Below the pieces are notes generated by a model. The model was not told the origin of the DNA and made no database searches. It worked only from the letters and a program-made list of their open reading frames with translations. A program made the position numbers and the translations under genes. From NCBI GenBank assembly GCA_016124615.1, contig WGNF01000008.1, positions 62,001-126,000 of the forward strand: 64,000 nt of DNA. The letters run 5' to 3'. Below are positions 55,178 to 62,706 of this stretch, in pieces; position 1 is the stretch's first letter; every line of letters begins with the position of its first letter. This DNA comes from Paracoccaceae bacterium. Lineage in GTDB: Bacteria; Pseudomonadota; Alphaproteobacteria; Rhodobacterales; Rhodobacteraceae.

Positions 55178-56548
55178 ATGTCTCTCGACGCCGTGCTTGC
55201 CCGGATCGACGAAACCCTGCCAGAGGCGACCGACCGCCTGATGGACCTGTTGCGCATCCCCTCGATCTCGACCGATCCCGCCTTCAAGGCGGATTGCGAC
55301 CGGGCGGCGGATTGGCTGGTGGCGGATCTGACGGCGCTTGGCTTTGACGCCTCGAAACGGCCGACCACCGGCCACCCGATGGTGGTGGCGCATTCGGGCG
55401 GCACCGGAAAGCACATCCTGTTCTACGGGCATTACGATGTGCAGCCGGTCGACCCGCTTTCGCTGTGGGACCGCGACCCGTTCGATCCGGAATTGCAGGA
55501 CGGGCCGAAGGGCAAGCTGATCCGGGCGCGCGGCGCCAGCGACGACAAGGGCCAGCTGATGACCTTCGTCGAGGCCTGCCGGGCCTGGAAAGAGGTGAAC
55601 GGCGCCCTGCCCCCGAACCTGACGCTGTTTTTCGAGGGCGAAGAGGAATCCGGCTCGCCCTCGCTGATCCCCTTCATGACGGAAAACGCGGCCGAGCTGA
55701 CGTCGGACATCGCGCTGATCTGCGACACCGGGCTGTTCGAATCGACCGTTCCCGCCATCGTCACCATGCTGCGCGGGCTTCTGGGCGAAGAGATCACCAT
55801 CAAGGGGCCGACCAAGGATCTGCATTCCGGCATGTACGGTGGTGCTGCGATGAACCCGATCCGCGTGCTGGCCAAGATCATCGCCAGCCTGCACGACGAA
55901 AACGGCCGCATCACCGTGCCGGGCTTCTATGACGGCGTGCCAGAGCTGCCGGATGCGGTGCGCCAACAGTGGCAAAGCCTTTCGTTCGACCATGCCAAGC
56001 TCCTCGGTGACGTGGGGCTTTCCGTGCCCGCGGGCGAACATGACCGCACACCGCTGGAAATGATCTGGTCGCGCCCGACCTGCGAGGTGAACGGGATCTG
56101 GGGCGGCTATACCGGCGACGGGTTCAAGACCGTGCTGCCATCCGAGGCGCATGCCAAGATCAGCTTCCGTCTGGTCGGCACGCAAGATCCGTTTGCGATC
56201 CGCGAGAACTTCCGCAACCACATCCGCGCGCTGGTGCCCTATGACTGTCAGGTCAGCTTCCACGGCTATGGCGCCAGCCCGGCGGGCCAGATGGCGATCG
56301 ATGATCCGGCGTTCGAGAAGGCGCGCGGCGCGCTGACGGCGGAATGGGGGATGCCCGCGGCCTATGTCGGCTGCGGCGGCTCGATCCCGATCGCGGGCTA
56401 TTTCAAGTCGATTCTGGGCATGGATGCGATGCTGATCGGCTTTGGCCGCGACAACGACCAGATTCACTCGCCGAACGAGAAGTACGATCTGGAAAGCTTC
56501 CACAAGGGCATCCGCAGCTGGGCGCGCATCCTCGCCGCGCTGGCCTGA
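55178..56548 (+). CDS. M20-family dipeptidase
   Basis: A 456-residue zinc metallopeptidase with the M20 motifs YGHYDVQPVD, ARGASDDKGQL (bridging Asp), FFEGEEESGSPS (catalytic Glu-Glu) and KDLHSGMYGGAAMNP in the dimerisation domain. The carnosinase-like form cleaves dipeptides in the cytoplasm. AAAAGGAG precedes the ATG. A TTCG-capped hairpin follows the stop. Confidence 0.94.
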   Translation: MSLDAVLARIDETLPEATDRLMDLLRIPSISTDPAFKADCDRAADWLVADLTALGFDASKRPTTGHPMVVAHSGGTGKHILFYGHYDVQPVDPLSLWDRDPFDPELQDGPKGKLIRARGASDDKGQLMTFVEACRAWKEVNGALPPNLTLFFEGEEESGSPSLIPFMTENAAELTSDIALICDTGLFESTVPAIVTMLRGLLGEEITIKGPTKDLHSGMYGGAAMNPIRVLAKIIASLHDENGRITVPGFYDGVPELPDAVRQQWQSLSFDHAKLLGDVGLSVPAGEHDRTPLEMIWSRPTCEVNGIWGGYTGDGFKTVLPSEAHAKISFRLVGTQDPFAIRENFRNHIRALVPYDCQVSFHGYGASPAGQMAIDDPAFEKARGALTAEWGMPAAYVGCGGSIPIAGYFKSILGMDAMLIGFGRDNDQIHSPNEKYDLESFHKGIRSWARILAALA

Positions 56549-56558
56549 CACTGCTGTG

Positions 56559-56584
56559 CCGGGGGCCCCTTCGGGGGCCTCCGG
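56559..56584 (+). terminator. TTCG-capped hairpin after the dipeptidase gene
   Basis: CCGGGGGCCCC and GGGGCCTCCGG pair over 11 bp with one G-T wobble and a TTCG loop, 10 bases past the stop. It lies between converging genes, so it may act in both directions. Confidence 0.8.
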
Positions 56585-56600
56585 TCACCCGGCCGACGGC

Positions 56601-56861
56601 TCAGCCCTTGGCGACGGTCACCTTGCTGATCAAATGGCGCTTGCCCGACATGGCCCAGGTCAGCTTGACATGCTCGCCCGCTTTCAGCGTGTCGGCGAAG
56701 CCCTTCGGCAGGGTGAAGGCGCTGCCATCCTTCAGCCGAAGGATCATCTTGTGCGAATCCACTGACTTCACCACGCCCTTGGTGACATGCGCCGACGCCG
56801 CCAGCGGCGTCAGGGCCAAGGTGAGGGCGACCAGTCCCGTTGCAAGTTTCTTGCGCATCAT
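56601..56861 (-). CDS. small secreted DUF1344-like protein (paralogue 1)
   Basis: An 86-residue protein with signal peptide (LVALTLALTPLAASA) and a ~60-residue mature beta-rich domain: GVVKSVDSHKMILRLKDGSA, then LKAGEHVKLTW. The pattern (V-x-S-V-x-x-x-x-M-x-L-x-x-x-D-G, then LKAGxHV) recurs in the next two genes. AGGAG stands before the ATG. Role unknown, presumably periplasmic. Confidence 0.78.
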   Translation of the reverse strand: MMRKKLATGLVALTLALTPLAASAHVTKGVVKSVDSHKMILRLKDGSAFTLPKGFADTLKAGEHVKLTWAMSGKRHLISKVTVAKG

Positions 56862-57028
56862 TGCTGCTCCTGTGGGCTGCCCGGACCCGCGGCGCCGGCC
56901 CCAGCCTGTTGCCTCCGCCCGGCTTTTCCCGCCGGGTCGGATCGCCGCCTGAGGGCATCATATCGCATCGGATCCGTTGCTGTCATCACGGCCGCGCGAT
57001 GGGCCGCATCTGACGCACCCCTGAAATT

Positions 57029-57057
57029 CGAACGGAGGCCCAAGGGGCCTCCGTTCG
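57029..57057 (-). terminator. terminator of paralogue 2
   Basis: CGAACGGAGGCCC and GGGCCTCCGTTCG form a perfect 13-bp stem with a three-base loop. On the minus strand it is followed by AATTT, 22 bases after the stop of the 57079-57348 gene. Confidence 0.8.
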
Positions 57058-57078
57058 TCTGTTGCCGGGTGTTCCGGT

Positions 57079-57348
57079 TCAGCTTGCAGCGTGAACGTCG
57101 GTGATCCGGGAACCGCCGTTCACGTCGGTCCAGTGGAACGACACATGGTCGCCAGCTTTCAGCTGGTTCAGCTGGGCGGCATAGGCAAGATCATAGGTGT
57201 TGCCGTCCGCCATCGTGACCGTCATCGCGCTGGGGCTGACGGACTGGACGACGACGTCGCTGAAGGCACCCTGGCTGCGGGCCAGAACGGCCATCGGCGA
57301 TGCGACCAGGATCGCCGCAAGCGCGGCGGGGATAAACTTGCTGCTCAT
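57079..57348 (-). CDS. small secreted DUF1344-like protein (paralogue 2)
   Basis: An 89-residue protein with signal peptide (ALAAILVASPMAVLA). The domain reads VVVQSVSPSAMTVTMADGNT then QLKAGDHVSFHW and ends RITDVHAAS. It is closest to paralogue 3 (VKSVNPSAFTVDLSDGHTY, ITDL). The start MSSKF at 57348 follows GGAG. It has its own strong terminator, so it can be a single-gene unit. Confidence 0.77.
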   Translation of the reverse strand: MSSKFIPAALAAILVASPMAVLARSQGAFSDVVVQSVSPSAMTVTMADGNTYDLAYAAQLNQLKAGDHVSFHWTDVNGGSRITDVHAAS

Positions 57349-57368
57349 GATACAGTCTCCAATAAGCA

Positions 57369-57388
57369 CGGACCCTTTCGCGGGTCCG
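57369..57388 (-). terminator. hairpin between paralogues 3 and 2
   Basis: CGGACCC and GGGTCCG form a 7-bp stem with a six-base loop, 21 bases upstream of the paralogue 2 start and downstream of paralogue 3. It may terminate paralogue 3 or form a leader structure for paralogue 2. Confidence 0.4.
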
Positions 57389-57547
57389 CTCTGATCTGGG
57401 CCTCCGATGGGTTGTCGCGTCGGCGTTTCGCACCTGCGATGCCCGGCAACCCCCGGCCCGTGTCAGTCAGATAGGTGGCGGCGCGGCGCCTGAAAGTGAA
57501 CTGCACGGTTTAGTTATTGACCGCGATCCGCCGCGATTGCCGCGGCC

Positions 57548-57877
57548 CTATTTCACCATCCGCAGATCGGTGATCGTGGCGTCGCCGTTCAGCGTCACAT
57601 AGCGCGCCGTAATATGCTGGCCCGGCACCAGGCTGTGGAAATCCGCCGCGTACAGAACCTTGTAGGTGTGGCCGTCGGACAGGTCCACGGTGAAGGCGCT
57701 GGGGTTGACGGACTTGACCACCAGATCCGTCATCCAGCCCATGGCATCGGACTCATTTTGCGCCTCGGCATGTGCCGCAGGGGCGAAAACGGTGACGATT
57801 CCGGGCGCCAGCGCAAGGGCGGCGGCGACAACGGCGGGGGTAAAGGCGGCTCGGGTGGTCATGGCGAATGGGCGCAT
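57548..57877 (-). CDS. small secreted DUF1344-like protein (paralogue 3)
   Basis: A 109-residue protein with a signal peptide (VVAAALALAPGIVTVFAPAAHA) and the same domain as its two neighbours (LVVKSVNPSAFTVDLSDGHT, LVPGQHITARY, ATITDLRMVK). GGAGAT precedes the ATG at 57877; a second ATG lies five codons in. Three tandem, same-strand members indicate local duplication. Function unknown. Confidence 0.77.
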   Translation of the reverse strand: MRPFAMTTRAAFTPAVVAAALALAPGIVTVFAPAAHAEAQNESDAMGWMTDLVVKSVNPSAFTVDLSDGHTYKVLYAADFHSLVPGQHITARYVTLNGDATITDLRMVK

Positions 57878-58014
57878 GGTGATCTCCTCTCTTTCGGGCC
57901 CGGATCGTGCAGACCCGGTGCAACGGCGGCGCCCCTCGAAGGGACGACAGAAGAGATACGACCCACGCCCGGAAAAGTTTCGCCGCAGGCCCGATTTACG
58001 GAAAGATCATGAAA

Positions 58015-58091
58015 TGGCGCGGTTGACGGGGCTCGAACCCGCGACCCCCGGCGTGACAGGCCGGTACTCTAACCAACTGAGCTACAACCGC
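58015..58091 (-). tRNA. tRNA-Asp (GTC), second of two identical copies
   Basis: A 77-nt cloverleaf read on the minus strand: acceptor GCGGTTG/CAACCGC, anticodon loop CTGTCAC giving GTC, TpsiC arm GGTTCGAGCC and an encoded CCA. It is identical to the copy at 58135-58211 and lies downstream of it on the same strand. Confidence 0.97.
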
Positions 58092-58134
58092 GCGAGGTTG
58101 CCGAAAGGCAACATCCGGGGCGATCCGGTGGGGA

Positions 58135-58211
58135 TGGCGCGGTTGACGGGGCTCGAACCCGCGACCCCCGGCGTGACAGGCCGGTACTCTAACCAACTGA
58201 GCTACAACCGC
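58135..58211 (-). tRNA. tRNA-Asp (GTC), first of two identical copies
   Basis: Same 77-nt sequence as the copy at 58015-58091, with encoded CCA. The 43-bp spacer suggests both are cut from one transcript driven by the promoter just upstream. Confidence 0.97.
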
Positions 58212-58249
58212 TCATCCCCGCCCCGGATCGCCTCCCGGACGTGGAGTGC

Positions 58250-58278
58250 GTATTACGCATGCCCATTCCCCCCGTCAA
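58250..58278 (-). promoter_or_regulatory. promoter of the tRNA-Asp pair
   Basis: Minus-strand TTGACG (58278-58273) and TAATAC (58255-58250) are separated by 17 bp. The expected transcription start is about 30 bases before the first tRNA. Confidence 0.65.
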
Positions 58279-58308
58279 GCGCAGTTCGGCGGAAAATCGG
58301 GCTCTCCC

Positions 58309-58857
58309 CTATCCGGCCTGCACGTGCCGTGCCAGCCGGTCGAGGAAGCCGCGCAGCCGCGCCTGTTCGGCCGGCCGGGCCAGCACCGCGGCGACCGCGT
58401 CGGGCGACAGTTTCATCAGCGCGAACCGCTCGAAGACATCAGCGGCAAATCGCGACGACACGGTGCCCAGCACCCGGCGCAGGTCGGCCAGCACGTCCTC
58501 GCCCCGATGCGACGCATGCAAGAGCGCGATCGGCTTGTCGATGATCTCGGGGCGCGACACCAGCCAGTCGATCGCGTTCTTCAACCCGCCCGGCAGCGCA
58601 TGCACATATTCCGGGCAGGCGATCACCAGCGCGTCAGCACCCGCGACCGCGGCGGCAAAAGCCTCGACCGCGGGGGGCGCGGGCGGCCCCTCGCGGTCGG
58701 GCGAAAATATCGGCAGATCGGCGAGCCCCGCCCAAAGCCGCACCCGATGCGGCGGCACCGCGGCCAGCGCCAGCCCGCGCAGCAACGCGGTGTTGGTCGA
58801 GCCCGCCCGCAGGCTGCCCGAGATCGCCAGAACCTGCACCCCTCGCGTGCCTGTCAC
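58309..58857 (-). CDS. NADPH-dependent FMN reductase family protein
   Basis: A 182-residue flavodoxin-like protein with the FMN phosphate loop ISGSLRAGSTNTALL and the second flavin motif CPEYVHALPGGLKNAIDWLV. Such enzymes reduce FMN, quinones or azo compounds. GTG 58857 is chosen; it follows the pirin stop by four bases, suggesting a two-gene operon. Confidence 0.87.
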   Translation of the reverse strand: MTGTRGVQVLAISGSLRAGSTNTALLRGLALAAVPPHRVRLWAGLADLPIFSPDREGPPAPPAVEAFAAAVAGADALVIACPEYVHALPGGLKNAIDWLVSRPEIIDKPIALLHASHRGEDVLADLRRVLGTVSSRFAADVFERFALMKLSPDAVAAVLARPAEQARLRGFLDRLARHVQAG

Positions 58858-58861
58858 CGGG

Positions 58862-59800
58862 TCAGCGATCCGGTGCCGGGATGAACTCGCGGTCGTCGCC
58901 GGGCGGCAGGTGGAACCGGCCGTGCATCCAGTCGCCCGCCCGCCAGGCCTCTTTCGCGGCCTCGATCCGCTCTTTCGACGAGGCGACAAAGTTCCACCAG
59001 ATGTGGCGCGGGCCTTCCAGCGTGGCGCCGCCCAGTGCCAGCAACCGCGCGCCCAGCGGGCCCGCCGTCACCCCCAGCCGGTCGCCGGGGCGGAACACCA
59101 GCATCCGCCCGGCCTCGAAGCTTTGCCCACCGACCGATACCGTGCCGGACAGCACGTAGATGCCGCGATCCTCCTGGTCGTCCGGCAGCGGCAGGGTCGC
59201 GCCGGGGGCCAACGTCGCATCGGCGTAGAACGTCTCGGACGGCGTCGCAACCGGCGCCCGCGCGCCCCAGGCGTCGCCAAGGATCAGCCGCACCAGCTTG
59301 CCCTCGCCCTCCAGCACCGGCAGCGCCTCGGCCCCGGCGTGAACGAACCCGGCCGGATCATCCTCGCGGGCCAGCGGCAGGGCGAGCCAGGTCTGGATGC
59401 CGAACATCTTCATCGGCGCCTGCCGGGCCGCGCCGTCGGTGCGCTCGGAATGGGTGATCCCCTGCCCCGCCAGCATCAGGTTCACCGCGCCCGGCTCGAT
59501 CCATTGATCGGTGCCAAGGCTGTCGCGGTGGTGCATCCGGCCTTCGAAAAGATAGGTCACCGTCGCCAGGCCGATATGCGGGTGCGGCCGCACGTCGATG
59601 CCCTGCCCGGTCAGAAACTCTGCCGGGCCCATCTGGTCGAAAAAGATGAACGGCCCGACCATCTGGCGCGCCTGCGAGGGCAGCGCGCGGCGCACCTCGA
59701 AGCCGCCCAGATCGCGGGCGCGCGGCACGATGACCGCCTCGATGGCATCGACGGCATCGCCGATCGGGATCTGCGGATCGAGCAGCGGGCTCCAGCTCAT
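58862..59800 (-). CDS. pirin family protein
   Basis: A 312-residue bicupin. The N-terminal cupin has the metal-site pattern HPHIGLATVTYLFEG and H-H-R-D-S after it, then GQGITHSER. The C-terminal pirin domain contains RILVFRPGD-like RMLVFRPGDRL. Some pirins are quercetinases; others are redox-linked regulators. ACAGGAG precedes the ATG at 59800. It is co-directional with the FMN reductase. Confidence 0.92.
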   Translation of the reverse strand: MSWSPLLDPQIPIGDAVDAIEAVIVPRARDLGGFEVRRALPSQARQMVGPFIFFDQMGPAEFLTGQGIDVRPHPHIGLATVTYLFEGRMHHRDSLGTDQWIEPGAVNLMLAGQGITHSERTDGAARQAPMKMFGIQTWLALPLAREDDPAGFVHAGAEALPVLEGEGKLVRLILGDAWGARAPVATPSETFYADATLAPGATLPLPDDQEDRGIYVLSGTVSVGGQSFEAGRMLVFRPGDRLGVTAGPLGARLLALGGATLEGPRHIWWNFVASSKERIEAAKEAWRAGDWMHGRFHLPPGDDREFIPAPDR

Positions 59801-59934
59801 GGCAAGTCTCCTGTATGCGTCTTGCCCCAAGATAGCGCAGAACCATGACGTTGCCTCCCCCGGAGGAGCGCAGAGGCAGTGCGGAGGCGCACAGCAAGCG
59901 CTGGATCAATGGGTCCTGACCCTAACCACGCTCT

Positions 59935-60240
59935 TCAGTTGTTAAGGAATTTGTCGATCCTTGTGAGGCTTTCAAGGACGCCATTTGTTTGAAAACCGGC
60001 AAATTCTGCATGGTGTTCGACGTAGCGAATAAGACAAGCAATGGTGCGCCGCAATGTTACCAACTCATCTTCGTTCAGCTCTTGAACATCAAGAAAAGAC
60101 CCTCCGTCAAAGAAGCGCTGCTTTATTCCCCCCCAAACAACTGCGTCTTCACCGCGGGCCTCGGCAAAATCAGCCATTGCGACAAAGAGCCGCTGAGGAA
60201 AGGGCACGTCAATTGTATCCGATAGTGAAATAATTCCCAC
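59935..60240 (-). CDS. small protein of unknown function
   Basis: A 101-residue acidic protein (IISLSDTIDVPFPQRLFVAM at the start) with no signal peptide or recognised domain. It begins at GTG 60240, behind TAGGA. Base composition is clearly lower in G+C than the genes to the left, as for the following three genes, which suggests shared foreign origin. Real coding is likely but not certain. Confidence 0.55.
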   Translation of the reverse strand: MGIISLSDTIDVPFPQRLFVAMADFAEARGEDAVVWGGIKQRFFDGGSFLDVQELNEDELVTLRRTIACLIRYVEHHAEFAGFQTNGVLESLTRIDKFLNN

Positions 60241-60372
60241 TGCTTTAGAATCCTACGGAGTCGATGCGACCGCGCTGTTCCTGCGGACATCCTTCAATAT
60301 CACTCCGCAGGTGACCTCAACCCCCTTTTCTGCCATTGTCACGCCGCCGAACGAACCTGTCGGAGGCTTTGG

Positions 60373-60627
60373 ATGAAGCTCATCTTGCCTTTTCTTGCCG
60401 TAGCCCTTGCTTCGCAAGCGTCTGCCGAAGTGAGCCAAAGCCTCGACCGGTATTGTGGCAGCATTGCGAAGAGCGCTGAGGTCATGATGGCCATGCATCA
60501 AACAAGCAAGATGACGCTGGCGGATACCATCCGGGCCGGGCAGAGAGCCGCGGCAAGCAACGACCACGCCCAAGTTTACAATCGCTTAGGATCCTGTTCC
60601 TACTGTGTTCCCCGCCTGGAAGGTTGA
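60373..60627 (+). CDS. small secreted protein, possibly frameshifted
   Basis: An 84-residue protein with a good signal peptide (MKLILPFLAVALASQASA) and GGAGG six bases before the ATG. The mature part (SLDRYCGSIAKSAEVMMAMHQ) has no known domain. In the next frame, from ~60604, a protein-like continuation (FPAWKVDKIVDLTCLNARYV) runs past its stop, so the C-terminus may have been altered by a single-base shift near 60570-60605. Confidence 0.5.
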   Translation: MKLILPFLAVALASQASAEVSQSLDRYCGSIAKSAEVMMAMHQTSKMTLADTIRAGQRAAASNDHAQVYNRLGSCSYCVPRLEG

Positions 60628-60681
60628 CAAGATCGTTGACTTGACCTGCCTTAACGCGCGATATGTCGTAGAAAAAATGGG

Positions 60682-61665
60682 ATGGTATACAACATGCAGC
60701 TTGGCCACTCATCCATTGAGCTTTGTGCCGGCGGCGGCGGGCAAGCGCTTGGGCTCGAACGCGCCGGTTTCAGGCATGAAGCCCTTGTCGAGATTGACGA
60801 TTGGTCCCGCGCAAGCCTTCGTATGAATCGCCCGGCATGGAACGTTGTGGAAGGCGCGCAATCTGACCTGACGAAGTTTGATGCCCGCCCCTACCGGGGT
60901 GTTGACCTCGTCGCGGGCGGCGTCCCATGCCCGCCGTTCTCTATTGCCGGAAAGCAGCTTGGCCCTGCGGATGAACGTGACCTGTTCCCCGAAGCCGTCC
61001 GAGTTATTGACGAAGTCCGGCCGAAGGCAGTCATGCTCGAAAACGTCCGGGGCTTCCTCGGCGCGATCTTTATCGACTACCGGCACAAGCTGCGCGAACA
61101 GCTCCGAAAGCTGGGCTACACCTTCGCCGACTGGCACCTCTACAACGCATCCGACTTTGGCGTGCCGCAGCTTCGCCCCCGTGTCGTGATCGTGGCGATC
61201 CATGAACGCTACGCAGACGGCTTCCAATGGCCCACCGGCATCAGCGAGCGCCCCGTAACGGTGGGCAACGCGCTGCATGACCTCATGGCCTCGCGGGGGT
61301 GGAAGGGGGCCGACGCGTGGCGCGCGCAGGCCGATGAAATCGCGCCAACGATTGTCGGGGGATCGAAAAAACACGGCGGCCCCGACCTGGGCCCGACGCG
61401 CGCGCGCCAAGCGTGGGCAAGCCTCGGGGTAAATGGCAGCAGCGTTGCCGAAACTCCGCCCGACCCCGACTTTGAAGGGATGCCCCGGCTCACCGTGCGC
61501 ATGGTGGCGCGTCTGCAAGGCTTCCCAGATGACTGGCACTTCGCGGGCCGCAAGACCGCCGCCTACCGTCAGGTCGGCAACGCGTTCCCGCCACCCGTCG
61601 CCGAGGCCGTCGCGCGAAACATCAAAGCGGCGATCACGGTCCGCCGCTTGCATGCGGTGGCGTGA
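60682..61665 (+). CDS. DNA (cytosine-5) methyltransferase of the NgoMIV-type R-M system
   Basis: A 327-residue m5C methyltransferase with motif I ELCAGGGGQALGLERAGF, catalytic PCPPFS with Cys83, ENV (120-122), QLRPR and the C-terminal motifs RLQGFPDDW and YRQVGNAFPPPVA. It is complete. Its stop overlaps the restriction gene by one base. By partnership it should methylate GCCGGC. The start may instead be ATG 60694, which has GGGATGG eight bases before it. Confidence 0.9.
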   Translation: MVYNMQLGHSSIELCAGGGGQALGLERAGFRHEALVEIDDWSRASLRMNRPAWNVVEGAQSDLTKFDARPYRGVDLVAGGVPCPPFSIAGKQLGPADERDLFPEAVRVIDEVRPKAVMLENVRGFLGAIFIDYRHKLREQLRKLGYTFADWHLYNASDFGVPQLRPRVVIVAIHERYADGFQWPTGISERPVTVGNALHDLMASRGWKGADAWRAQADEIAPTIVGGSKKHGGPDLGPTRARQAWASLGVNGSSVAETPPDPDFEGMPRLTVRMVARLQGFPDDWHFAGRKTAAYRQVGNAFPPPVAEAVARNIKAAITVRRLHAVA

Positions 61666-62504
61666 TGCAGGCATGGCTTGCTGATGCCCGCCGCCGCTTT
61701 CATGCCGAGTGCCTGGCAGGTCCGATCACCTTGACGAACGGGGTTCCTAGCATAGCGGATGTCTCAAACCGGCCTAGCCGGGAAATTTCTGTTGCCCTTG
61801 TCGCAAAGATCGGGAAATCGAAGATCATGGCGGCGAAGCCCGCCGGTCAGTCGTCTGGTACGATGTTTGAAACCGTTTGCCAGCAGTTCTTGTCCGAGAC
61901 GCTGGCGCAGCTTGATCACATCCGCCCCGGTGTACTGACCGTCGCCAGAGGCAGGGCCATTTCGCTGTTTGACCAATATCACCACCTCGAAGAGTTGCAG
62001 GCGCTTGCCGATGCCAGCCGCGAACTGAAAACCCTCCTTGGCACGGACTACCTGATCAAGCCCGACGTTGTCGTGATCCGCGCGGCAGAGCCGGACTCGA
62101 ACATCAACCGCAATGCTCTGCTTGTAGATGACACTGTGGCATTGCATACCCCGCTCCGCGCAGCAAACGGCGCCAAGGCAACGCTTCATGCATCGATAAG
62201 TTGCAAACTCACGATCCGTTCAGACCGCGTCCAGAACACCCGATCCGAAGCCCTGAACCTGATCAGGAACCGCAAGGGACGCCTGCCCCATATTGCGGCT
62301 GTAACGGCGGAGCCGACACCGTCACGAATCGCGGCAATCGCGCTTGGGACGGGCGACATTGATTGCGTGTATCACTTCGCCCTGCCTGAACTTGTGGAAG
62401 TCCTGAAAGAACAGGAACGCGAAACGCTGGAACTGGTGGAAACGATGATCGAAGGTCAGCGCCTGCGCGACATTGCCGACCTTCCCCTTGATCTGGTGAT
62501 CTGA
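61665..62504 (+). CDS. NgoMIV-family type II restriction endonuclease
   Basis: A 279-residue protein matching R.NgoMIV (286 residues), which cuts GCCGGC as a tetramer. All catalytic residues are present with a constant offset of six: Glu69, Asp134 (KPDVVV), Ser179-Cys180-Lys181 (SISCK) and Glu195. The stretches RNRKGRLPHIAAVTAEPTPS and IALGTGDIDCVYHFAL are nearly those of NgoMIV. ATG 61665 aligns with the NgoMIV start (MQ) and overlaps the methylase stop (TGATG). Confidence 0.92.
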   Translation: MQAWLADARRRFHAECLAGPITLTNGVPSIADVSNRPSREISVALVAKIGKSKIMAAKPAGQSSGTMFETVCQQFLSETLAQLDHIRPGVLTVARGRAISLFDQYHHLEELQALADASRELKTLLGTDYLIKPDVVVIRAAEPDSNINRNALLVDDTVALHTPLRAANGAKATLHASISCKLTIRSDRVQNTRSEALNLIRNRKGRLPHIAAVTAEPTPSRIAAIALGTGDIDCVYHFALPELVEVLKEQERETLELVETMIEGQRLRDIADLPLDLVI

Positions 62505-62577
62505 AGCCGGACACCGGAAGGCCCAAGCCCTCCGCGCGGAACGGCCAGGAATATGCACACAGACATTACCATTTTCT

Positions 62578-62653
<76 letters not shown>

Positions 62654-62706
62654 GCGCTGCGGGCCTTCCTAGCCCGGTCGGGGGCCGGGGCGCAAGGGTG
62701 TGTGGC

